Assembly: GCA_963787645.1 (NCBI GenBank)
Contig: CAWBDS010000008.1
Span: 119,592-183,591, forward strand
Direction: 5' to 3'
DNA: 64,000 nt
DNA from: Palsa-504 sp963787645
GTDB taxonomy: Bacteria; Actinomycetota; Actinomycetes; Streptosporangiales; Streptosporangiaceae
Made by a program: the position numbers and the translations under genes. Positions within the stretch are counted from its first letter, which is position 1. Every line of letters begins with the position of its first letter. Below the pieces are notes generated by a model. It saw only the letters and a list, made by a program, of their open reading frames with translations, was not told the origin of the DNA and searched no databases. Positions 35,782-43,684 of this stretch are shown here, one piece after another.

Positions 35782-35919
35782 GGCCCTATTCTCCCCCTCA
35801 TGCGCGCTGAGCGGTCGATCGTGATGAGACTGGCAGCCGGGTCGGCGCGCAGAACGCCGTTTCGCGCGTGTCGCGAATGACCGCCTGTGTGCTCCGGCGT
35901 GCGTCGGTATGCTCGCCGG

Positions 35920-36831
35920 GTGAGCCGGATCTCAATTGTGGGTGTGCCGAGCAGTGCTGCTAGCTACGCGGCGGGCCAGGACCTGGCGCCCGCGGCCTTG
36001 CGTTCAGCTGGCTTGCCCGCCAGGCTGATCGCTGCGGGGCTTGAGGTGCGTGATGAGGGGGACCTGCCTGTTCAGGTGTGGAAACCTGACCGGGAGCACC
36101 CGCTGGCCCAGAACGCCGACCAGGCGACCGAGTCGCTGCGCGAACTGGCCGCCCGGCTCGGGCCGGTGCTGGCGCGCGGTGAATTTGCGCTGGTCCTCGG
36201 CGGCAACTGCACCATCGCGCTGGGGGTCGTGGCGGCGTTGCGGCGCTTGGAGGCCGGCGTCCCGGGGCTGTTGTATGCCGACCGCCACTATGACCTCAAT
36301 ACTCCGGACAGCACGACGGACGGCGCCCTGGACTGGATGGGCCTGGCGCACGCGCTGGCCTTGCCCGGGTGCGTGGACACCCTCACCGACGCGTTCGGCC
36401 CCCGGCCGCTGCTGGAGCCATCCCAGGTGGCCTGGCTCGGGGTACAGCCGCAGCGGGCGACGGACTGGGAACGCGAGCAGGCAGCCCGGCTCGGCCTGCA
36501 CGTGACCACCAGCCAGGCCCTGGCCGCCGATCCAGCCGGCGCCGCCGCGGCCGCGCTTGACCGCCTCCCGGCCGGCCCGATCGCGGTCCACATTGACGTC
36601 GACGTCCTGGACTTCACCCATGCCCCGCTGGCCGAAGACACCGGCGGCCGCAATACCGGGCCCACCCTCAGCCAAGCCGAACAGGCCCTGACGCTGGCCG
36701 TGCGAGATCCGCGGGTGCGAGCGCTGTCGATCGGCGAACTCAACCCGACCCGCAGCACCGGCGACCCCGATGCGATTCCCCACTTCGCCGACAGCATCGC
36801 CCGGATCCTCGCGGCCACAAGGCGCGGATAA
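35920..36831 (+). CDS. Arginase/agmatinase-family (ureohydrolase) protein
   Basis: GTG 35920 (VSRISIVGVPSSAASYAAGQ) is preferred; GTG 35887 is possible. The protein has about 303 residues. Metal-binding motifs are ALVLGGNCTIALGVV, YADRHYDLNTPD (DxHxD), VHIDVDVLDFTHAPL (DxD) and the C-terminal SIGELNPTR. The first metal-ligand His of the GGDH motif is replaced by Cys (GGNC), a variant found in some actinobacterial members that might alter activity. It probably hydrolyses a guanidino compound such as arginine. It is divergent from the HD-GYP gene across about 140 bp. Confidence 0.87.
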   Translation: MSRISIVGVPSSAASYAAGQDLAPAALRSAGLPARLIAAGLEVRDEGDLPVQVWKPDREHPLAQNADQATESLRELAARLGPVLARGEFALVLGGNCTIALGVVAALRRLEAGVPGLLYADRHYDLNTPDSTTDGALDWMGLAHALALPGCVDTLTDAFGPRPLLEPSQVAWLGVQPQRATDWEREQAARLGLHVTTSQALAADPAGAAAAALDRLPAGPIAVHIDVDVLDFTHAPLAEDTGGRNTGPTLSQAEQALTLAVRDPRVRALSIGELNPTRSTGDPDAIPHFADSIARILAATRRG

Positions 36832-37580
36832 CCTGCACACTGATTGACAACCGGACCGATGTGCGGGCGTTCGCCTGTTCGGATACCATCAGCTGAACAC
36901 GTAAACAATTTTACGCTTGCGCATATGGTTCCAGCAGCATCCAATCCGGGGGTGCGGGCGCAACAATCGCCGCCTTTTCCCGTACCGTCCTTTCGTCACC
37001 CCGCCTGTAGAACTGTCGGCCAGCCGCCACAGCGGCAGCAGTCCGATTGGCTGCCAAACAGGTGCGGCGCCGACCTTAAGATGGTCTCGCTGACCTGCAC
37101 TAAGCTCAAGTGCAGGTAGGATCTCTTCGATTAAGCTCACAAGCTCCGGAACCTCTCAGCACCGATAGTGCCTTCGGCTGTGTAGACGCGGCCACGGTCG
37201 GCCATTGCCTGTCTTATGAGTATGAGCCGGCCTAGAACCGCTGAAGTCGTCCAGCCTTCGACAACTATACTCTGAAGAGCCTGCTGCGACGGTACGGCAC
37301 GGAGCCAGACACCGACCATGAGGCGGGAAAGGCTATGCTCCCCGCGCCCGGATCCGTAACTGCTGCTCGGCCCGCGCGGAATCGGCATCCTTGTTGTTAG
37401 GAGCGTTAAGGAATATGGCCTCATAATGATAAATGAATAGTCATACGCGCGATAAACGTATAGCTGAATTTCGGGGCACTGCATCATAAAACATTCCAGC
37501 GAGCGCGTCGACGGCCAAGTCTAGACCAGTTGCGATATCTCTCGTTTTGAATAGGTAGCAATAATGGCACCAATTATATT
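36832..37580. other. Gene-free, AT-richer stretch
   Basis: About 750 bp between the arginase gene and the IS5 remnant contain only short open frames without recognisable homology. Base composition drops clearly between 36900-36930 (acgtaaacaattttacgc) and 37390-37580. A minus-strand frame at 36889-37140 (SLIEEILPALELSAGQRDHL) has some protein character but no family was recognised. This may be a degraded mobile or phage segment. Confidence 0.4.
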
Positions 37581-38568
37581 GAGGTTTTCTCGGCGAGGGT
37601 GAGCCTCGCGTTCCTGACGTAACGGTCACACGGGCAGGCGCGCGGACATAAGCGGAGATCCGAGGGGAAACGCGGAGCCCCCGGTACAAGAGGTCTCGAC
37701 CAAGATCCCTGCCGTTCCCGGAGGCTCCGCGTGCTGTCCTATCGTGTCATCCTTGATGTCCCGCTGCCACTGGTGACGTTCGTGTCCCGGCTGCTGGCAG
37801 ATCACCGCCGCGAGATCGGTACCCGGGCCGGAACGCGTGCCCTGACCTGCTGGAAGCAGGCGGTCTTCGCGCTGGCGTGGTTCCGGGACCGGCCGGACAT
37901 CCGCCGGCTCGGCGCGGGCTTCGGGATCTCCCAGGCCACCGCGTACCGGTATAAGGACGAGGCGGCCGAGGTGCTCGCAGCGAAGGCGCCCACGCTGCAC
38001 GAAGCCCTGGAGAAGGCCGCTGAGCAGGGCCTTCCCTACCTGATCCTGGACGGCACGCTGATCTCCTCGGACCGGTGCGCGGATAAGAAGGCCAGCAGGA
38101 AGGGAAAGAAGATCGACAAGTGGTACTCCGGGAAGGCACACCGTCCTGCCGGGAATGTCCAGGCGCTGGCCGCGCCGGGCGGGGTGCCGCTGTGGGTCTC
38201 GGACGTGCTGCCCGGCAGCACCCACGACCTGACCGCCGCCCGCAAGCTGGTCCTGCCCGAAGCGCGGCCTTACCTGGGGGATTGCCCATCCTCGCCGATT
38301 CCGGCTACGAGGGGGCCGGCGCGGGCGTGCACGTCCCGGTGAAAAGCCAGCCCGCGGCGAACTCGATATCGGCACGAGAACCCGAAACGCGCTGCTCCGG
38401 TCTCTGCGCTACCAGGAGAACGCGGCTTCGCCCTGATGTCCCAGCGGTGGCGCGCCATCCAGCACGTCTCCCTCAGCCCGACCACCATCGGTGACATCGC
38501 CAAATCGGCACTCGTCCTCACGCAATTCGAGCACAAGATGATCACCTGAAAGTGACTGAGAAAACCTC
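37581..38568 (+). mobile_element. IS5-family insertion sequence remnant
   Basis: The 11-bp ends GAGGTTTTCTC (37581-37591) and its inverse (38558-38568) bracket a transposase gene. ATT occurs at both outer sides, fitting a 3-bp target duplication. The total length of 988 bp is normal for the IS5 group. The transposase is frameshifted, so the element cannot move by itself. Confidence 0.7.
37731..38549 (+). pseudogene. IS5-family (DDE_Tnp_4) transposase, frameshifted
   Basis: GTG 37731 opens LSYRVILDVPLPLVTFVSRL; an HTH region follows (GFGISQATAYRYKDEAAEVL), then the first Asp in YLILDGTLISSDR and GKKIDKWYSGKAHRPAGNVQ. The frame breaks near 38277 in tacctgggggattg; LPILADSGYEGAG (second Asp) reads in another frame, and the end (SLRYQGERGFALMSQRW, then IAKSALVLTQFEHKMIT) in yet another. 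At least two indels separate the parts. Confidence 0.8.
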
Positions 38569-38573
38569 ATTGA

Positions 38574-39209
38574 TGAACAATGCCCACCAGCTGGCTGATG
38601 ACTGCTCCGGAATTTGACCAGGAAACCCTCGCGAGGACTCTGATCGGGCCATGCGCGCAGGTCACAGGCCTGCCCGATCGGCGGCAAGCCTACAGGCCCT
38701 CGGTGTAAAAGGGACGGGCGTGGTTCCAGTTCATGGTGATGTTAAGCGATATTGCTGATATTCTGAGTGGCGTTTGCCGTCCTGCCAACGGTGACGGTGC
38801 GTGGCCGTAGCTGGCGGGGTGGTCGAGTCGAGCCGGGGCGGCATCTTCCAGGATCTCAGGCAACTGCTTGCCCGAGGCGAATAGCTCGTCGATTTGGTCG
38901 CGCGGATGCGCTCGTTAGGGGATACTCGATGTGGCATGGGCGTAGGTCCTTCCCTTCGATGACTTGGCCGTCTTGAAGAGAACTTACGCCCGTCTTCATT
39001 TACACCGAGGTTTGGATGTCACCGCACTTCAGCGTTGTTATTTCTATCGCGGATGCGCCCTGCTGAATCGGATGCTTGACAGCTCTCCTATCTGCCGGCC
39101 GAGCACACCGATGGTCGAGGGATCGTTGAGTGGGGTTCAGATTGTGTAGCGCCCTGGCGAGGACAAGGATGTAAAGGCCCGGCCATCCTGAGGTCGGGGA
39201 GGTGAGATC
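38574..39209. other. Gene-poor stretch with a possible IS256 fragment
   Basis: On the minus strand near 38823-38912 the translation RDQIDELFASGKQLPEILED resembles the N-terminus of IS256-type transposases, but only about 30 residues match before it breaks. The rest shows no gene. The last about 50 bp carry the start region of the kinase gene, with gggaggtgagatc before GTG 39210. Confidence 0.35.
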
Positions 39210-41606
39210 GTGGGCGATGAACCGGCCGCCGATGCTGGTTTCCCGGCCGGGAATGAGGCTAGTGCGGCCATTGGCGCACGGCTGGGGCAGTACCGGCTGG
39301 AGCGGCGAGTGGGCGGGGGCGGCATGGCCGTGGTGTACCTGGCCCGTGACGAGCGGCTTGACCGGCCGGTGGCCCTGAAGGTCCTGGCACCGGTGCTGGC
39401 CGAAGACGAGGCATTCCGCAAGCGGTTCATCCGGGAGTCACGCGCGGCGGCGGCGGTCGAAGATCCGCATATCATCCCGGTGTTCGAAGCCGGGGAAGCC
39501 GGCGGCATGCTGTATATCGCGATGCGGTATGTGCCCGGCGGAGACGTGAGGACCATGGTGCGCCGGGATGGCCCGCTGCCGCCAGGACGGGCGGCGGCGG
39601 TCATCGCGCAGGTGGCCTCGGCGCTGGATGCTGCGCACGCCGCCGGGCTGGTGCACCGTGATGTTAAGCCGGCGAACATGCTCGTGGACAGGCGGTCCAA
39701 CCGTTCTGACCATGTGTACCTGGCCGATTTCGGGCTGAGCAAGAAGAGACTGACGGCATCGGCGGGGCTGACCGGGACGGGCCAGTTCGTCGGAACATTG
39801 GACTATAGCGCGCCCGAGCAGATCCGTGGCAGGCCAGCGGACGGGCGGACCGATCAGTACGCGCTCGCGTGCGCGGCGTTCGAGCTGCTGACCGGCGCGC
39901 CACCGTTCCACCACGAGGAAGCCACGGCGGTGATGTACGCGCACCTGTCCGAACCGCCGCCGCCGGTGACCTCCCGGCGGGCTGGCCTCCCGCCGGCTGT
40001 GGATCAGGTGGTTGCCCGTGCCCTAGCCAAGGTTCCAGGTGACCGCTACGCCAGCTGCCAGGAGTTCGCGGATGCCTTGCTTCAAGCGCTCGGCGCCGTA
40101 TCGTCGGGCTCCCGCCTCGGGGCATCAGACGGGCCAGCACCCAGCCATCCGCCGACCCAGATCGACCTGGTGAGCGACGGATCCGGCCGACAGCCTGTAT
40201 CCTCTGCCAGCGCGGCAGCCGGGACGGCGCACACCCCGCACGCCGAAGCCGACATGCAAAGCAGAAATATCGATATCCCGGCCGCGTCGGTTGCGGCGGA
40301 TACGGCCGCACTTGTTTTCGAGACGGCACCCGCACCGGTGGGCCCGGCTACCGGTCACGCTGCCGCCGGGCCATACGCTGGCCCCAACAGGACCGCCACC
40401 CCTGGCCCGCCCGCTAGGAATGACCATCAACGCCCGCTAAAACTCGGCCCCGTAAGGCGATCAACGAGTCTTTCTCGGTCCCGGGCTAAGCGGAGCCGTA
40501 GTCGCCTGCGACTGCTGACTGTGGCGTCGGCCGCGGTTATTGCCGCTGGCGCTGCGGCTCTTTCCGTATCCCTGTCTGGAGGTGGAAGCGCGCCGTCTCG
40601 TCCTGCAGGCGCGGCGACTGGTCATGGAGCCACGGCGCCTCGTGATGGAGGCGTGGCCCTAACGGCGGTGCTCGTGGCAACTCTCAGGAACCCGGAATCT
40701 TCGGCTCATGGCGTAGCGTTCGGGCCGAGCGCGAGGACGCTAGCCGTCGGCAGCGTTAATAACAACGGCAACGCATCCGGAACCGGCGGATCAACCTACG
40801 TGTGGGATATCGCCACCAAGAAAGTCACCGCCACCCTCACCGATCCGGGAAGGGAGGGTGTGGCCTACGTGACGTACGGGCCCGGCGGGACGACCCTGGC
40901 CGCAGCTGACTATAACGGCAGTACCTACCTGTGGGATATCGCCACCAGGAAGATCACCGCCACCCTGCCCGACCCGGGAAGCAAGGGCGTGGACAGCGTG
41001 GCGTATGCGCCGGGCGGGACGACCCTGGCCGCAGCCGACAACAACGGCAGCACCTACCTGTGGGACATCGCTACCAGGAAGATCACCGCCACCCTGCCCG
41101 ACCCGGGAAGCAAGGGCGTGGACTATGTGGCGTATGCGCCGGGCGGGACGACCCTGGCCGCAGCTGACTATAACGGCAGTACCTACCTGTGGGACATCGT
41201 CACCAGGAAGATCACCGCCACCCTGCCCGACCCGGGAAGCGAGGGGGTGGACAGCGTGGCGTATGCGCCGGGCGGGACGACCCTGGCCGCAGCTGACTTT
41301 AACGGCAGCATCTACCTGTGGGACATCGCCTCCAAGAAGATCACCGCCACGCTCACCGACCCGGGAAGCAAGGGCGTGGACTACGTGGCGTATGCGCCGG
41401 GCGGGACAACCCTGGCCGCAGCCGACACCAACGGCAGCACCTACCTGTGGGACATCGCCACCAGGAAGATCACCGCCACCCTCACCGACCCGGGAAGCGA
41501 GGGCGTGTACTTCGTGGCGTTCGCGCCGGGCGGGAAGACTTTGGCCGCAGCGGACAGCGACGGCAGCACCTACCTGTGGAAAATTGCCAGCCATACATCC
41601 CGATAA
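39210..41606 (+). CDS. Ser/Thr protein kinase with C-terminal WD40 propeller
   Basis: The 798-residue protein has an intact Hanks-type kinase domain: glycine loop VGGGGMAVVYLA, Lys57 in VALKVL, HRDVKPANML (149-158), DFGLSK (173-178) and SAPEQIRG. A Pro/Ala-rich juxtamembrane stretch leads to one membrane helix at about residues 433-453 (TVASAAVIAAGAAALSVSL). Outside the membrane lie seven WD40 blades; six are near-identical 43-residue repeats (STYLWDIATRKITATLPDPG core). It is presumably a sensor kinase with the propeller as receptor. The kinase domain is closely similar to that of the TPR kinase at 43.7-46.0 kb. Confidence 0.92.
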   Translation: MGDEPAADAGFPAGNEASAAIGARLGQYRLERRVGGGGMAVVYLARDERLDRPVALKVLAPVLAEDEAFRKRFIRESRAAAAVEDPHIIPVFEAGEAGGMLYIAMRYVPGGDVRTMVRRDGPLPPGRAAAVIAQVASALDAAHAAGLVHRDVKPANMLVDRRSNRSDHVYLADFGLSKKRLTASAGLTGTGQFVGTLDYSAPEQIRGRPADGRTDQYALACAAFELLTGAPPFHHEEATAVMYAHLSEPPPPVTSRRAGLPPAVDQVVARALAKVPGDRYASCQEFADALLQALGAVSSGSRLGASDGPAPSHPPTQIDLVSDGSGRQPVSSASAAAGTAHTPHAEADMQSRNIDIPAASVAADTAALVFETAPAPVGPATGHAAAGPYAGPNRTATPGPPARNDHQRPLKLGPVRRSTSLSRSRAKRSRSRLRLLTVASAAVIAAGAAALSVSLSGGGSAPSRPAGAATGHGATAPRDGGVALTAVLVATLRNPESSAHGVAFGPSARTLAVGSVNNNGNASGTGGSTYVWDIATKKVTATLTDPGREGVAYVTYGPGGTTLAAADYNGSTYLWDIATRKITATLPDPGSKGVDSVAYAPGGTTLAAADNNGSTYLWDIATRKITATLPDPGSKGVDYVAYAPGGTTLAAADYNGSTYLWDIVTRKITATLPDPGSEGVDSVAYAPGGTTLAAADFNGSIYLWDIASKKITATLTDPGSKGVDYVAYAPGGTTLAAADTNGSTYLWDIATRKITATLTDPGSEGVYFVAFAPGGKTLAAADSDGSTYLWKIASHTSR
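40800..41592 (+). repeat. Tandem 129-bp repeats encoding WD40 blades
   Basis: Six units of 129 bp (43 codons) are nearly identical in DNA, for example around cctacctgtgggacatcgcc and ggcgggacgaccctggccgc. Such conservation at silent positions implies recent tandem duplication or gene conversion. The array is in frame, so blade number can change without breaking the gene. Confidence 0.85.
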
Positions 41607-41780
41607 TCAACAAGACGTCGATTCTCCAGCGGATCCGCTCATCTGCTACCAATTGCCGCTCACCGGTATGAGAGGCGCCGGGCCACCCGGCGCACCCAGA
41701 TCTACTGCGACGACTTTTCAGGGGAAATGATTTGAGTTTCCAGAGCCGGACGCTGACTGCCTGGGCCTGCCCGGCCCGTA

Positions 41781-42985
41781 GCCCAATGGCCTTGCTTTAG
41801 AGTCTGATGGGATATCGTGACCGTTTTATGGCTCATGATGGTTCTGAGGGGCTCTCGCCGGATGGCTGGCTGCCGGACCGGATCTCGGTGGGGTGCTGAC
41901 CAGGGCGTTCCCGCCGGAGCTGGTCGATGAGGTCATCGAGGTGACCGGGACGCGGGAGCAGCGCGCCGGCTGTTGCCGGCCCGGCTGATGGTGTACTTCG
42001 TGCTGGCGTTGTGGCTGTTCCGGGGCCGGAACTGCGGGTACGGGCAGGTGATGGCCAAGCTGGCCGACGGGCTGTATTGCCAGCGGCGGGGGCGGACTTG
42101 CTGGCCGGGCGCCTGGCGCCGGGAGGGCGGGTGGATGCGGGGGGCGGCCGCCAGTGGTGGCTGCCGGACATCTCCTCGCTGTCCCGCGGGCGCGGCAAGC
42201 TGGGTGCCGATCCGGTGCGGATGTTGTTCGAGCACGTGGCGGGGCCGACCGGGGCGGACGGGCGCCGGGGGTGTTCTGCTGCGGGCTGCGGGTGGTCTCC
42301 ATGGACGGGTCGGTCACGGACGTGCCGGACAGCGGCAAGAACGCCGCGTTCTTCGGCCGGCCCTCCAACCAGTCGCGGGACGGGGCGTTTCCGCAGGCCC
42401 GGTGGGTCGCGGCGGCGGAGTCCGGGACCGGCAGCCTGCTGGGCGCCGCGATCGGCCGGTACACCGACTGCTCGACGTGGAGGAGTACCCGGCGCTGGAC
42501 CTGGCCTGCGCGTACCCCTTGCGCTGGGGCTGCGAGACAGTCACCGGCCACCACAAGACCGACATGGGCGAGGGCCAGCCCGTCCTGCGCTCCGGCGACC
42601 CCAAGGGCGTCATGCAGGAGATGTGGGCGCTGTTCGCCGTCTACCAGGCCATCAGCCGGCTCACCGGGATCGCCGTGGACGCGGCGGGCATCCCCCGGAC
42701 CAGATCAGCTTCCCGCACGCCCTGGCCGCCGCGACCGCCACTGTGGCGGCTTTCCCCCCTGAGCAGGCCGACCTCGCCTTCGCCACGTTCCTGGCCAAGA
42801 TCCTCATGCCCGCCTTCTTCACCTACGACCGCCCCGGCCGGGCCAGCCCGCGCAAGACCAAGAAGGCCGGCGACTTCCCCGCCCGCAAGCCAGGTGAGCC
42901 CAGCGTCACCAAAGTCACCCGCACAATCGAGTTCCACCTGCTCTGCCCCTGGCAGCTCACCTGAAAGCAACGCCATCGGACATGA
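41781..42985 (+). mobile_element. Degenerate IS4-type element (second family)
   Basis: The left end gcccaatggccttgctttag (41781-41800) is inverted at the right in the form ctgaaagcaacgccatcgg (42961-42979). The element carries a transposase broken by several frameshifts and an internal deletion. A further isolated copy of the right end lies at 43560-43678, where ctaaagcaacgccattgggc matches the left end better. Confidence 0.6.
41828..42964 (+). pseudogene. IS4-family transposase, heavily frameshifted
   Basis: Pieces in different frames line up as one IS4 transposase: HDGSEGLSPDGWLPDRISVG, FPPELVDEVIEVTGTREQR, LMVYFVLALWLFRGRNCGYG, WWLPDISSLSRGRGKLGADP, VVSMDGSVTDVPDSGKNAAF (first Asp) and, after a deletion near 42470 that removed the second Asp region, YPLRWGCETVTGHHKTDMGE (Glu region), finishing with VTRTIEFHLLCPWQLT. 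It is inactive. Confidence 0.75.
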
Positions 42986-43041
42986 CCGATGGGAGCCTTC
43001 CGGTGCGATGATTTTCCTGGCGGCCGCCGGTCTTACCGAGC

Positions 43042-43428
43042 ATGACTATGACGACGAGAGTCCAGAGCGTGTCGATCCCGGTGGCCGATCAGGACCGGGC
43101 ACTGGCGTTTTACACACAGGTGCTCGGCTGCGAGCTGCGCACCGACATCGAGGTGTGGCCCGGGGCCAGGCTGGTGGAAGTGGTGCCCCCCGGGTCGAGC
43201 GTCGGCCTGGTGCTACTGCCCCCGGACAGCGAAATCCCGATGGCCGTACGGTTGGGCACGACCAACGCCCAGACCGCCCACGCGCGGCTTCGCCAGGCGG
43301 GCGCGAGGCTGCACAACGACGAAGTCGTGCACCTCGACGGCTACCCGCCGATGTTCTTTTTCGCCGACCCGGACGGCAACGGGCTCGTATATCTAGAGGA
43401 AGAACCCGGCGGGGCCAGCGGCAACTGA
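43042..43428 (+). CDS. VOC-family protein
   Basis: ATG 43042 (or 43048) gives about 128 residues of the glyoxalase/dioxygenase fold: VSIPVADQDRALAFYTQVLG, then the second unit ending PPMFFFADPDGNGLVYLEEE with the metal-ligand Glu. It is similar to small VOC proteins that often act in resistance or detoxification. It lies between the decayed IS4 copy and a loose copy of the same element's right end, which suggests it was carried or trapped by IS activity. Confidence 0.85.
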   Translation: MTMTTRVQSVSIPVADQDRALAFYTQVLGCELRTDIEVWPGARLVEVVPPGSSVGLVLLPPDSEIPMAVRLGTTNAQTAHARLRQAGARLHNDEVVHLDGYPPMFFFADPDGNGLVYLEEEPGGASGN

Positions 43429-43559
43429 TGTCGGCATCCCGAACTGGGCCGTGAGCCGGAGTGGTCATGGCCCTGGATGCACCGGGCGGACCGACGACCG
43501 CATTCCGGCACATTGCCACCTCTTCCCGGTGCCTGCCGAACCGTGACCAGCGGCCAGGC

Positions 43560-43678
43560 GTCCACGCGAGGGCAACCCGGAGCAGGCCCGGCGAGCCTGC
43601 CGTCAGGCACATCACCCGCAGAATCGAGTTCTGCCTGCTCTGCCCCTGGCAGCTCACCTAAAGCAACGCCATTGGGCC
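43560..43678 (+). mobile_element. Isolated right end of the IS4-type element
   Basis: The translation GEPAVRHITRRIEFCLLCPW ending QLT and the following ctaaagcaacgccattgggc match the 3' end of the element at 41781-42985 (EPSVTKVTRTIEFHLLCPWQ, LT). Nothing of the rest is present. Confidence 0.65.
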
Positions 43679-43684
43679 CGTAGC

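Noticed and set aside
36889..37140. Small minus-strand gene in the AT-richer gap
   Set aside because: There is no recognisable domain, only a weak ribosome binding site, and the second half is low-complexity.
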